Shown here: positions 1 to 8,446 of the stretch, piece by piece
How positions within the stretch are numbered: the first letter of the stretch is position 1
Layout: each line of letters begins with the position of its first letter
Source of the DNA: Streptomyces sp. SPB162
GTDB taxonomy: Bacteria > Actinomycetota > Actinomycetes > Streptomycetales > Streptomycetaceae
DNA: 64,000 nt
NCBI RefSeq assembly: GCF_029504575.1
Contig: NZ_JAQFII010000001.1
Coordinates: 5,525,001 to 5,589,000 of the forward strand
Direction: 5' to 3'
The notes under the pieces: model-generated
The model's input: only the letters and a program-made list of their open reading frames with translations
Told to the model about the DNA's origin: nothing
Database searches by the model: none
Translations under genes and position numbers: made by a program

Positions 1-1037
1 GTGATGCCGACCTGGTGGAGCCGGTCCTCGGCCTGCTGCCCGTCGAGCTCGCTGCTGCGCAGGTCGACCAGGACCAGGTGCACGTCGGTGCCGCCGGACA
101 GCACGGAGACGCCGACCTCGGTCAGGTCCGGCCGGACCAGCCGCTCGGCGAGGATCTTGGCGCCTTCGAGGGTACGGACCTGGCGGTCCTTGAACTCGTC
201 GGTGGCCGCGGCCTTGAAGGCCACCGCCTTGGCCGCGATCACGTGCTCCAGCGGGCCGCCCTGCTGGCCGGGGAAGACCGCGGAGTTGATCTTCTTGGCG
301 TACTCGGCCTTGGAGAGGATCACGCCACCGCGCGGGCCGCCGAGGGTCTTGTGGGTCGTGGTGGTGACCACGTCCGCGTACGGCACGGGGGAGGGGTGCA
401 GCCCGGCCGCGACCAGGCCCGCGAAGTGGGCCATGTCGACCATCAGGAGGGCGCCGACCTCGTCCGCGATCCGGCGGAACTCGGCGAAGTCGAGCTGGCG
501 GGGGTAGGCCGACCAGCCCGCGATGATCAGCTGCGGACGGTGCTCCTTGGCGAGGCGCTCGACCTCCTCCATGTCGACGAGGCTGGTCTTCTCGTCGACG
601 TGGTAGGCCGCGACCTTGTAGAGCTTGCCGGAGAAGTTGATCTTCATGCCGTGGGTGAGGTGCCCACCGTGCGCCAGGTCCAGGCCGAGGATGGTGTCGC
701 CCGGCTTGATCAGGGCGAACATCGCGGCCGCGTTGGCCTGGGCGCCCGAGTGCGGCTGCACGTTCGCGGCCTCGGCGCCGAACAGCGCCTTGACCCGCTC
801 GATGGCGAGCGTCTCGATGACGTCGACGTGCTCGCAGCCGCCGTAGTAGCGGCGGCCGGGGTACCCCTCGGCGTACTTGTTGGTGAGGACCGAGCCCTGG
901 GCCTCCAGGACGGCGACCGGCGCGAAGTTCTCCGACGCGATCATCTCGAGGGTGGACTGCTGGCGGTGCAGCTCGGCGTCGACGGCGGCGGCGACGTCCG
1001 GGTCGAACTCATGAAGGGAGCTGTTCAGGAGCGACAT
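1..1037 (-). CDS. glyA: Serine hydroxymethyltransferase, C-terminus cut by window edge
   Basis: Converts serine and tetrahydrofolate to glycine and methylene-THF in the cytosol, using PLP. About 345 of the usual ~420 residues are present; the 3' end lies outside the window. Visible family features are the N-terminal IASENF motif, [13 protein letters not shown], the cofactor region VDMAHFAGL and the PLP lysine in [14 protein letters not shown] (about residue 230). The ATG at 1037 is preceded by AGGAAGA at good spacing. It is the last gene of the minus-strand run gcvT-gcvH-glyA, which fits a shared role in glycine/one-carbon balance. Identity is secure from the sequence; the operon is inferred from spacing (49 bp after gcvH). 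Confidence 0.97.
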   Translation of the reverse strand, partial: MSLLNSSLHEFDPDVAAAVDAELHRQQSTLEMIASENFAPVAVLEAQGSVLTNKYAEGYPGRRYYGGCEHVDVIETLAIERVKALFGAEAANVQPHSGAQANAAAMFALIKPGDTILGLDLAHGGHLTHGMKINFSGKLYKVAAYHVDEKTSLVDMEEVERLAKEHRPQLIIAGWSAYPRQLDFAEFRRIADEVGALLMVDMAHFAGLVAAGLHPSPVPYADVVTTTTHKTLGGPRGGVILSKAEYAKKINSAVFPGQQGGPLEHVIAAKAVAFKAAATDEFKDRQVRTLEGAKILAERLVRPDLTEVGVSVLSGGTDVHLVLVDLRSSELDGQQAEDRLHQVGI

Positions 1038-1086
1038 GGGATCTTCCTGGTCGAGGTCGGGATCACGGAGCGGGGTCCGGGAGGGC

Positions 1087-1464
1087 TCAGCTGCCGGTGA
1101 AGGCGGAGTACTCCTCGGCGGAGAGCAGGTCCGAGGGCTCCTCCGCCGTCTTCACCTTGAACAGCCAGCCACCCTCGAAGGGGGCCGAATTGACGAGGGA
1201 GGGGTCGTCGACGACGTCCTGGTTGATCTCCGTGACCTCGCCCGTGACGGGGGAGTACAGGTCGCTGACCGACTTGGTCGACTCCAGCTCGCCGCAGGTC
1301 TCGCCGGCGGTGACGACGGCTCCGACCTCCGGGAGCTGGACGAAGACGACGTCGCCGAGCGCGTCGGCGGCGTGCGAGGTGATGCCCACGGCGGACACTC
1401 CGGCCTCAGAGGCGGAGAGCCACTCGTGCTCCTTGCTGTAGCGCAGCTGCTGGGGGTTGCTCAT
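1087..1464 (-). CDS. gcvH: Glycine cleavage system H protein
   Basis: Lipoyl carrier of the glycine cleavage complex, shuttling the aminomethyl group between P, T and L proteins. The 125 residues match the family length. The lipoylated lysine sits in [14 protein letters not shown] (Lys64), inside the usual biotinyl/lipoyl fold. The start [15 protein letters not shown] at 1464 is chosen because GGGAGAA precedes it and the conserved YSKEHEW begins right after; the frame is open further upstream but that extension is not family-like. It lies between gcvT (55 bp upstream) and glyA and is probably co-transcribed from the riboswitch-controlled promoter. gcvP is not in this window. Confidence 0.97.
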   Translation of the reverse strand: MSNPQQLRYSKEHEWLSASEAGVSAVGITSHAADALGDVVFVQLPEVGAVVTAGETCGELESTKSVSDLYSPVTGEVTEINQDVVDDPSLVNSAPFEGGWLFKVKTAEEPSDLLSAEEYSAFTGS

Positions 1465-1519
1465 AACGGAATTCTCCCGGATGTGAAGGTGTGCTCGCGC
1501 AGGGGGTGGGCGGGGTCGG

Positions 1520-2650
1520 TCAGCGCTGACGCTTGTAGAAGGGCAGCGCAACCACCTTGTGCGGCTCTTGAGCGCCGCGGATGTCGACGGCCACGCCCTC
1601 CGTGCCGGGCGCGGCGTACTCCGCGTCGACGTAGGCGATGGCGATCGGCTGTCCGAGGGTCGGGGAGGGCGCGCCGGAGGTGACCTCGCCGATCACGGTG
1701 CCGTCTGCGGCGGTGACCGGGTACCCGGCGCGCGGTACCCGACGGCCCTCGGCGACCAGTCCGACCAGCTTGCGCGGCGGCTGCTCGGCCGCCCGCTCGG
1801 CGGCGGCGGTGAGCGCGGCGCGGCCGACGAAGTCGCCCGGCTTGTCGAACTTCACGACGCGGCCGAGGCCGGCGTCGAACGGCGTGGTGGCGGTGGTCAG
1901 CTCGTGCCCGTAGAGCGGCATGCCGGCCTCCAGGCGCAGCGTGTCGCGGCAGGACAGGCCGCACGGGATGAGGCCGACGCCGGCGCCCGCCGCGGTGATC
2001 GCCTTCCACAGCGACTCGGCGTGCTCGGGGGCCACGAAGAGCTCGAAGCCGTCCTCGCCGGTGTAGCCGGTACGGGCGATCAGCGCGGGGACGCCCGCGA
2101 CCGTACCGGGCAGCCCGGCGTAGTACTTGAGCCCGTCCAGGTCGGCGTCGGTGAGGCCCTTCATGATGCCGGGCGACGCGGGGCCCTGGACGGCGATCAG
2201 CGCGTACGCGTCGCGGTCGTCGCGGACCGTGGCGTCGAACGCCGCGGCGCGCTCGGTGACGGCGTCCAGCACGACCTGGGCGTTGCCCGCGTTGGCGACG
2301 ACCATGAACTCCTCGTCGCCCAGGCGGTAGACGATCAGGTCGTCGACGATCCCGCCGTCCGCGGCGCAGATCATCGTGTAGCGGGCCCGGCCGACGGCCA
2401 GTGCCGAGATGTGGCCGACGAGGGCGTGGTCCAGCGCCTCGCCCGCCTGCGGTCCTGTGACGGTGATCTCGCCCATGTGCGAGAGGTCGAACAGGCCGGC
2501 GCGGGTGCGGACGGCGGTGTGCTCGTCCCGCTCGCTGGCGTAGCGCAGCGGCATGTCCCAGCCGGCGAAGTCGGTCATCGTCGCGCCCAGCGCGCGATGC
2601 AGGGTGTCGAGCGCGGTACGGCGCGGGGCGTCGTGGGGCGGCTGGCTCAT
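1520..2650 (-). CDS. gcvT: Glycine cleavage system T protein (aminomethyltransferase)
   Basis: Transfers methylene from the H-protein-bound intermediate to THF and releases ammonia. The 376 residues show the family signatures [10 protein letters not shown] near the N-terminus, [14 protein letters not shown] in the middle and a C-terminal barrel with [20 protein letters not shown]. The start at 2650 ([15 protein letters not shown]) has GGGAG upstream; the longer open frame runs into the riboswitch and is not coding. It is first in the gcvT-gcvH-glyA run and directly follows the tandem glycine aptamer, so expression should rise with glycine, as shown for this riboswitch class in other bacteria. 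Confidence 0.97.
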   Translation of the reverse strand: MSQPPHDAPRRTALDTLHRALGATMTDFAGWDMPLRYASERDEHTAVRTRAGLFDLSHMGEITVTGPQAGEALDHALVGHISALAVGRARYTMICAADGGIVDDLIVYRLGDEEFMVVANAGNAQVVLDAVTERAAAFDATVRDDRDAYALIAVQGPASPGIMKGLTDADLDGLKYYAGLPGTVAGVPALIARTGYTGEDGFELFVAPEHAESLWKAITAAGAGVGLIPCGLSCRDTLRLEAGMPLYGHELTTATTPFDAGLGRVVKFDKPGDFVGRAALTAAAERAAEQPPRKLVGLVAEGRRVPRAGYPVTAADGTVIGEVTSGAPSPTLGQPIAIAYVDAEYAAPGTEGVAVDIRGAQEPHKVVALPFYKRQR

Positions 2651-2723
2651 CAGGCGGGCTCCCGGTGCAGACGTGGCGAGACTCTCATGGCAAGGACAAA
2701 GGATGACGAAACCCCGAAGGAAG

Positions 2724-2921
2724 GGGCCTCCCCATCTGTCATCGGAACCTGAGAGGTTCACCGCGGCCCTGGGGCCCCGGCTTGCACCTTGGGTGGGACG
2801 GGTCGTGAACGGACCCGTCCGCTTTTCAGATGTGCCTCGCCCGCGCGGTGACTGTGCCTGAGAGATTCAAGGGAGGACTTGCTCCTTCGGCGCCCTGCTC
2901 ATGATGGCAGGGACTCTCCCG
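2724..2921 (-). promoter_or_regulatory. Tandem glycine riboswitch controlling gcvT
   Basis: Read on the minus strand, two consecutive glycine-aptamer-like units carry the hallmark core CTCTCAGG, once as GAATCTCTCAGGCAC (near 2851-2868) and once as GAACCTCTCAGGTTCC (near 2744-2760), with a purine-rich CCGAAGGAGCAA 5' arm in the first unit. The span ends about 75 nt before the gcvT start, leaving room for an expression platform. Two-aptamer glycine riboswitches in front of gcvT are well established, and in Streptomyces they are reported to activate glycine cleavage genes. The pairing was judged by eye. Confidence 0.93.
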
Positions 2922-3085
2922 CGCGGCCTCGAACGGCCAGTATGCAAGTTGTGGCGCTCATCATTGCACGCGGCGGAAGCGACCGGACCTCTGGGGATTC
3001 CCTTTACTTGCCATTACCCTCTCTTTACTGCCACTGGCCGGATTCCATGAGGCCGGGCGGGGTGGGACGGGGGGAGGCGGGGGCC

Positions 3086-3748
3086 GTGCAGGGGGACGAG
3101 TGGGCGGCCGGGACGACGCTGCGCTACCCGGCGGGGGACGTGCTGGTCGTGTCGGGGCTGCCGGGCAGCGGCAAGAGCACGCTCATGCGGCGCGCGGTCG
3201 ACGAGCGGGACGGGTCCGGCCCCGCCCAGGACGGCGCGGTCCGCCGGATCGACTCGCAGGACGTACGGCTGCACTGGGAGGCACTGATGCCGGCCCTGCT
3301 CCCGTACGCGGCGTACCGCCCGCTGGTGCGGCTCGACCACTACGCGCGGTTGCGCCGGGCGCTGCGCACCGGCGCCAGCCTCGTCGTGCACGACTGCGGC
3401 TCGCTGGCCTGGGTGCGGCGCTGGCTGGCCCGCGACGCCCGACGCCGCGGGCGGGGGCTGCACCTGCTGGTGCTGGACGTCCCGGAGGACGCGGCCCGGG
3501 CCGGCCAGCTCGCGCGCGGCCGGATGGTGTCCGGGTACGCGATGGCCCGGCACCGCAGGGCCGCCCGGCGGCTGGTGGCGCTGGCCGGCCCCGGCGGACG
3601 GCCCGACGGCTGCGTCTCCGCGCTGCTCCTGGACCGGTCCGCGGCGGGCGCCGTGCGGCGGATAGTCTTCGGCGGCGTGGCGGTCCCCTGGGCCTCCCCG
3701 ACGGCCGTCACCGCGGATCAGGGCGGCCGCCGACCCGGCAACCGCTAG
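3086..3748 (+). CDS. AAA family P-loop ATPase / kinase-like protein
   Basis: A 220-residue soluble protein with a clear Walker A, GLPGSGKST, about 20 residues from the N-terminus, followed by IDSQDVRLHWE, where a nucleotide or small-molecule kinase often places a DxD/Q acceptor region. VVHDCGSLAWVRRWLARDARRRG resembles the Walker B and lid portion of the small AAA_33/zeta-like kinases. The substrate is unknown. The GTG at 3086 is preferred because GGAGG lies 8 nt upstream; an in-frame ATG at 3047 has no obvious ribosome site. It is transcribed away from the riboswitch-gcvT promoter region and followed by the SseB pair. No transmembrane segment is visible. Confidence 0.78.
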   Translation: MQGDEWAAGTTLRYPAGDVLVVSGLPGSGKSTLMRRAVDERDGSGPAQDGAVRRIDSQDVRLHWEALMPALLPYAAYRPLVRLDHYARLRRALRTGASLVVHDCGSLAWVRRWLARDARRRGRGLHLLVLDVPEDAARAGQLARGRMVSGYAMARHRRAARRLVALAGPGGRPDGCVSALLLDRSAAGAVRRIVFGGVAVPWASPTAVTADQGGRRPGNR

Positions 3749-3819
3749 GGTTCTGTCGTCGAAGTGGCGGCATCCGCACCGGCAGACCTTCCAGGCCCTA
3801 CCCCGCGAGGCACAGCGCA

Positions 3820-4572
3820 GTGAACACGCAGCTTCCCCCGCAGCACTCGACCGGCACCTGGCCCGCCAACGAACTCGAAACCGTGCTCGAGGCGAGCGTC
3901 GGCGTCCCGGGCGCGAGCGCCCGGCTCCTCGAGGTGCTCGGCCGCTCCCCGCTGTGGGTGCCGCTGCCCAACGGCGGCGGTCCCGACAGCCGGGACCTGG
4001 ACCTGCCGTCCTTCGAGATCGACGGCACCTTGTACATACCGGTCTTCAGTTCCGAGCAGCAGTTCCTGCGGGCCGCCCAAGGGATGGCCTGCACCGTCGC
4101 GCCGGCCCGGGAGTTCGCCCGGGGGCTGCCTCCGGAGGTCGGCATCGCCGTCAACCCCGGCGGGACGGCCGGGATCCCGCTGCCGCCGCCCGCCGTCCAG
4201 GACCTCTGCCGGTCCGACCGCGACCCGCGCATGCCGACCGGCGGCCGGGTCCGGCTGTGGGAGCCGGAGCCGGACGACGAGCCGGTGGACTTCCTCGCGG
4301 CGGCGGCGGGCGAGTTCGCGGTCACCCCGGTGGTGCTCTCCGCGCGGCGCGCCGTGGCCAGCGTGGAGGGCGCACCGCCGCAGCTTTTCATCGGCGTCGA
4401 ACTCGACCGCTGGCAGGACCAGGACCGGGCCGCCGCCATGGACGCTCTCGGCCGCGCTCTCGGCGCCGTACCACTGCGGCTGCCGGTACAGCTGATTCTG
4501 CTGGACATCGCGCAGGACCCCGTCGGTGACTGGATGCTGGAGCGGGTCAGGCCCTTCTTCGGGCGGGACTGA
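3820..4572 (+). CDS. sseB: SseB family protein (enhanced serine sensitivity)
   Basis: A 250-residue cytosolic protein matching the two-part SseB layout: an N-terminal domain (WVPLPNGG ... LYIPVFSSEQQF ... GIAVNPGGTAGIPLPP) and a C-terminal domain (QLFIGVELDRWQDQDRAAAMDALGRAL ... LLDIAQDPVGDWMLERVRPFF). The biochemical role is unsettled; E. coli SseB was named for a serine-sensitivity phenotype. The GTG at 3820 has GAGG 9 nt upstream; the frame is open further 5' but overlaps the previous gene in a different reading frame. A paralogue follows 107 bp downstream. Placement next to glyA/gcv genes of serine-glycine metabolism is suggestive only. Confidence 0.87.
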   Translation: MNTQLPPQHSTGTWPANELETVLEASVGVPGASARLLEVLGRSPLWVPLPNGGGPDSRDLDLPSFEIDGTLYIPVFSSEQQFLRAAQGMACTVAPAREFARGLPPEVGIAVNPGGTAGIPLPPPAVQDLCRSDRDPRMPTGGRVRLWEPEPDDEPVDFLAAAAGEFAVTPVVLSARRAVASVEGAPPQLFIGVELDRWQDQDRAAAMDALGRALGAVPLRLPVQLILLDIAQDPVGDWMLERVRPFFGRD

Positions 4573-4679
4573 GGACGTGCGCTGTCTGCGGGGGCGTACA
4601 ACCTGGTTTGATGGCGGGCGGTGCACAGGTGTGCGCCGCACCCGGTGACACCGGAGGCGGAGAGAAGGGGCGGACCCAC

Positions 4680-5492
4680 GTGATCGCGGGCGCGCAAGGC
4701 GGTGCGGCGGCAGCCGGCCACGTCGAGCAGATGCTTCGGCAGGTGGCGCCCGGACGATTCGACGCCTACGAGGACCTGCTGGTGTCGCTGGCCGGCGGCC
4801 AGGTCTGGATGCTGCTGTGGCACGGCTCACCCGGCTCGCCCGACGCCCAGTACGGGAACATGGAGATCGACGGCTACGGCTACGCGCCGGCCGTCACCTC
4901 CGCCCAGGAGCTCTCCGCCAGTGGCTGGAACCGGGCCCACGAGGTCGTGCAGGGCCGTGACATCGCCACCGCGCTCTTCCCCGAGCGCTGGGGACTGTGG
5001 CTGAATCCGCACGCCCCGGGCGGCGGCGTCGGCATCCCCTGGCTCGACCTGCGCCGGATCGCCACCGGCCTCGACCGGCTGCCCGCGGGGCCGCTGCAGA
5101 TCGGCGAGCCCGCCCTGCAGATCCCGCAGTTCTACGCCCTGCTCTCGCAGCACGCCCACCGGACGCCGGCCGTACGGTCGCTGCGCCGCGCCTGGGTGCA
5201 GCCCGCACTGGGCGAGCCGTACCTCGCCATCGGCCTGGACATGTACGACTCCTCGGCCCAGGCGGTGGAATCGGTACGGCTGATGATGCAGCAGTCAATC
5301 AGCGGAGTGCCGGAGGGGCTGGCGGTCTCCACGGTCGCCATGGCGGACGAGTACGACCCCGTCGCCATGTGGATGCGGACGAACGGCCAGCCCTTCTTCG
5401 ACCGCGAGGCGCACGGCGCCTCGGGCCCGGCCCCCGCGGCCGCCTGGGGCTGGCCGCAGCAGGGCTGGCCACAGGGCCAGGCGCCGCGCTGA
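4680..5492 (+). CDS. Second SseB-like protein
   Basis: 270 residues, a divergent neighbour-paralogue of the preceding SseB. The shared region is the C-terminal domain (GEPYLAIGLDMYDSSAQAVESVRLMM ... YDPVAMWMRTNGQPFF, compare WMLERVRPFF in its neighbour) and the central MNPHAPGGGVGIPWLDLRRIATG-type segment. The tail is rich in Ala, Pro, Gly, Trp and Gln and is probably disordered. The GTG at 4680 with AGAAGGGG upstream is chosen over an in-frame ATG at 4608, which would add 24 low-complexity residues. Likely co-transcribed with sseB. Function unknown beyond the family. Confidence 0.8.
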   Translation: MIAGAQGGAAAAGHVEQMLRQVAPGRFDAYEDLLVSLAGGQVWMLLWHGSPGSPDAQYGNMEIDGYGYAPAVTSAQELSASGWNRAHEVVQGRDIATALFPERWGLWLNPHAPGGGVGIPWLDLRRIATGLDRLPAGPLQIGEPALQIPQFYALLSQHAHRTPAVRSLRRAWVQPALGEPYLAIGLDMYDSSAQAVESVRLMMQQSISGVPEGLAVSTVAMADEYDPVAMWMRTNGQPFFDREAHGASGPAPAAAWGWPQQGWPQGQAPR

Positions 5493-5513
5493 CGCCTCCG
5501 GCACCGGGCGGCG

Positions 5514-7043
5514 TTACGCGCCGGTCAGCGCCGCGCCGATGAGGCCGAGCGGCGGGCTGCCGAGGTCCAGCAGCGCGCCGTGGAAGCGTTCCAGCGAGAA
5601 GCCGGAGCCCCAGTCGCGGCGGGCCTTCTCGCGCAGCCGCATGATCTCCAGCTTGCCCCAGGTGTAGCGACCGTAAGCGGCGTCGAAGGTGCCGCGGCGG
5701 GCTTCGGAGGCGGCGCCGGCGCGCGCCAGGTGGGCGTCGCGCACGAACAGTTCGGTCGCCTCGTCGACCGTCAGCGCGCCGGTGTGCAGACCGATGGCGC
5801 AGGAAAGCCGGGTGACGCGCACCAGCGCCTCCAGGGCCACCCCGATGGCGAACCGCGGGTCGCGGGCCCGGAAGCCCTCCTCGAGGCAGACCTCCTCGAC
5901 GTAGTGGGCCCAGCCCTCGCAGAAGGACAGCGAGTGCAGGACCCGCCGTACCGGCGTGGGCGCGCGGCGCAGCGAGCGGCCGTGCGCGAAGTGGCCGGGG
6001 GCGACCTCGTGCACGGTGATCGACGGAAGGCTGGTGCGGCTGAAGACGGTCAGCCACTCCTCGCGCTCGGTTTCCGGCCATTCGGGCTCCGGGGGAGTGA
6101 CGTGGTACCAGGAGGCGGCGTCGGGTTCCCCGGGCGCCGCCCAGGACATCATCGCCATCGCCCAGCGGCGGGAGGCCGGTGCGGGACCGACCTGGCAGTC
6201 GCCGTCCAGGTGCGGCGCCAGCCGCTTGGCCCGGGTGAACTCGATGACCTCCTCGGTCAGCCGGGCGGCCTCCGGGATGACGCCGTCGGCCGCGGGGTGG
6301 TCGGCGAGGAGCTCCGCGATCAGCTCGTCGATGTCGCGGCGCGGATCGAGCGCGCGGCAGGACTCGGTCAGCAGTTCCGTCAGCCGGTCCCGTTCGCGGG
6401 CCGCCTCGTCCGCCAGCGCCGTCAGGTCCACGGGCAGGCCCTCCTGACTGCCCATCAGGGCCGCCAGCGCTTCCCCGCCGAGCCGCGGGTCCGGGTCGCC
6501 GGTCCTGGCCGCGCGGTCCACGTGCGCCACCAGCCGCTCGTGCGCGGGGAGCGCCGCGGCGGCCTCGGGGCCCTGGTCCGGGTGGAGTCCCGCGGCCAGC
6601 CCGCGCACGGCGCCGAGGAGCGCGGTCGCGACCGGCGCGCTCACGCGGTCGAGGGAGGTGACGGCGGCGTCCACCGCCTCCGGCCACTGCGCCAGATGCT
6701 TGAGCCGGGCGGCGGCCCGCTCCTCGCGCGGGGCGTACTCCCGGTCGTAGCAGGCCAGTTCGAGGTTGGACAGATGGAGGTACGGGTCGCGGCGGTGCAG
6801 CTCCAGCTCGCCGTACTGGACCCGCAGCGACTCCTCGAAGACGGACAGGTGCGCGTCGTCATGGTGCTCGCGCGCGCCGTCCGGCGCCGTGCGCCCGCGC
6901 CGGGCGTGCGCGAGGGCGGACAGTCCGCGCCGGACACCGGCCGGCGACAGATCCTGCACCCGCCCGTCGTACTCGTGCAGACCGGCCATTTCACGGACGG
7001 TCGGGATCATCAGGTCGCACACCGCATGCAGCCGATCATTCAT
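5514..7043 (-). CDS. DUF885 family protein, putative metallopeptidase
   Basis: 509 residues, the usual size for bacterial DUF885 proteins. The diagnostic motif HEVAPGH (in VHEVAPGHFAHGRS), followed by SFCEGWAHYVEEVCLEEG, gives an HExxxGH...E arrangement like a zinc peptidase active site. No signal peptide, so probably cytosolic. The start at 7043 (MNDRLHAVCDLM) has GGGAGG upstream. Its 3' end faces the second SseB gene, 21 bp away. Peptidase activity is inferred from the motif; substrates are not known. It precedes, divergently, a peptide importer, so a role in peptide breakdown is plausible but unproven. Confidence 0.85.
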   Translation of the reverse strand: MNDRLHAVCDLMIPTVREMAGLHEYDGRVQDLSPAGVRRGLSALAHARRGRTAPDGAREHHDDAHLSVFEESLRVQYGELELHRRDPYLHLSNLELACYDREYAPREERAAARLKHLAQWPEAVDAAVTSLDRVSAPVATALLGAVRGLAAGLHPDQGPEAAAALPAHERLVAHVDRAARTGDPDPRLGGEALAALMGSQEGLPVDLTALADEAARERDRLTELLTESCRALDPRRDIDELIAELLADHPAADGVIPEAARLTEEVIEFTRAKRLAPHLDGDCQVGPAPASRRWAMAMMSWAAPGEPDAASWYHVTPPEPEWPETEREEWLTVFSRTSLPSITVHEVAPGHFAHGRSLRRAPTPVRRVLHSLSFCEGWAHYVEEVCLEEGFRARDPRFAIGVALEALVRVTRLSCAIGLHTGALTVDEATELFVRDAHLARAGAASEARRGTFDAAYGRYTWGKLEIMRLREKARRDWGSGFSLERFHGALLDLGSPPLGLIGAALTGA

Positions 7044-7348
7044 GAGCCGACGTTACCTCCCGGCCCGACGTCCCATAACGGACGGTGATTCACCAGATCA
7101 CAGTTGCGCATCCATTCGTTGTGAGGTCTGGCGGGTGATCGCGGACTGGATGAAGACTCTCGCCGCAAGGGCTCTCGGCCCCGGCGAAAGACCTGCTCCG
7201 CCTGCACCAACAGCACCGCCTGCACCGCCTGTTTTCCCTGCTCAAACGCAAGGCACAGCACAGCAGCACGACTGATGAGTGAAGAGCAAAGCCGCTACAG
7301 CGGCGGGCGCGCGCCGGTTATCCGCCGGCGAGAGGGGTCAGTTTCACC
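7044..7348. other. Intergenic region between divergent DUF885 gene and peptide ABC operon
   Basis: About 305 bp that must hold promoters for both directions. A 46-codon frame at 7135-7275 (GTG start, Pro/Ala-rich end) is open but has no ribosome site and no recognisable family, so it is not called. GAGAGGGG at 7331-7338 probably serves the ATG at 7349. No confident -35/-10 pair was picked out. Confidence 0.5.
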
Positions 7349-8341
7349 ATGACCGCACCGATTCACGACACCGCCGAGACGTCTATCGCCGACGTCACCG
7401 CCGATGTTCCCGTGACGGCCATCGAAGGCCGGTCCCCGGGTCGCATCGCCTGGATTCGCTTCAAGCGCGACAAGGTCGCGCTGGCCGGCGGAATGATCGT
7501 CGTATTCCTGGTCCTGGTCGCGGTTTTCGCCCCGCTGATCGTGAATGCGCTGGGCCATCCCCCGAACGACTTCCACGAGGACAGGATCGACCCGCTCTTC
7601 GGCACGCCGACGGGTAAATGGGGCGGTATGAGCTCGGACTTCCTCCTCGGGGTCGAACCGGTCAACGGCCGGGACGTCTTCAGCCGGATCGTCTTCGGGG
7701 CCCGGGTCTCCCTGCTCGTCGCCTTCCTGTCCGCCATGGTCGCCGTGTTGCTCGGCTCGGTCTTCGGCGTCATCGCCGGCTACTTCGGCGGGTGGATCGA
7801 CGCCTGCATCAGCCGGGTGATGGACCTCCTGCTGGCCTTTCCGCAGCTGCTCTTCATCATCGCGCTGACCCAGGTGGTGCCGAACGAGCTCTGGGGGTTC
7901 ACCGGCTCGGGTGTGCGGATGGCCGTGCTGGTGGCGGTGATCGGCTTCTTCGGCTGGCCGTACATCGGACGCATCGTCAGGGGCCAGACGCTGTCCCTGC
8001 GCGAGCGCGAGTACGTCGAGGCGGCGCGCAGTCTGGGCGCCGGCCGGACCTACATCCTCTTCAAGGAACTGCTGCCCAACCTGGTGGCCCCGATCACCGT
8101 CTACACGACGCTGATGATCCCCACCAACATCCTGACCGAGGCCGCGCTGAGCTATCTGGGCGCGGGTGTGAAGCCTCCCACGCCGTCCTGGGGAGCCATG
8201 CTCTCGAAAGCCGTGACCACCTACCAGGACGACCCGGTGTTCATGCTGGCCCCCGGCCTGGCGATCTTCATCACCGTGCTGGCCTTCAACCTCTTCGGGG
8301 ACGGCGTGCGTGACGCGCTGGACCCCAAGGGCAACCGCTAG
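7349..8341 (+). CDS. Oligopeptide/dipeptide ABC transporter permease (OppC/DppC type)
   Basis: 330-residue inner-membrane permease. After a ~35-residue cytosolic N-terminus come a first membrane span (GGMIVVFLVLVAVFAPLIV), a periplasmic-side loop, and five further spans ending in FITVLAFNLFGDGVRDALDPK, the classic OppC C-terminus. The coupling loop EYVEAARSLGAGRTYILFKELLPN (EAA motif) contacts the ATPases. It heads a five-gene operon: OppC, binding protein, OppB, OppD, OppF. This order, with the C-type permease first, is common in Streptomyces oligopeptide systems. Substrate (peptides) is inferred from family membership. Confidence 0.95.
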   Translation: MTAPIHDTAETSIADVTADVPVTAIEGRSPGRIAWIRFKRDKVALAGGMIVVFLVLVAVFAPLIVNALGHPPNDFHEDRIDPLFGTPTGKWGGMSSDFLLGVEPVNGRDVFSRIVFGARVSLLVAFLSAMVAVLLGSVFGVIAGYFGGWIDACISRVMDLLLAFPQLLFIIALTQVVPNELWGFTGSGVRMAVLVAVIGFFGWPYIGRIVRGQTLSLREREYVEAARSLGAGRTYILFKELLPNLVAPITVYTTLMIPTNILTEAALSYLGAGVKPPTPSWGAMLSKAVTTYQDDPVFMLAPGLAIFITVLAFNLFGDGVRDALDPKGNR

Positions 8342-8446
8342 CAGCCAACAGTCCCGAATCCGCCCCTGCCGTACGGGCGGAGCCACCTTTCCCCTGGCCC
8401 GTCGGCCGACATGGCGCGGACCGCGATTCACGGAGGTTGCAGAACA

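Noticed and set aside
7135-7275. 46-codon ORF before the peptide ABC operon
   Set aside because: GTG start without ribosome site, Pro/Ala-rich end, no known family. Could still be real, but support is insufficient.
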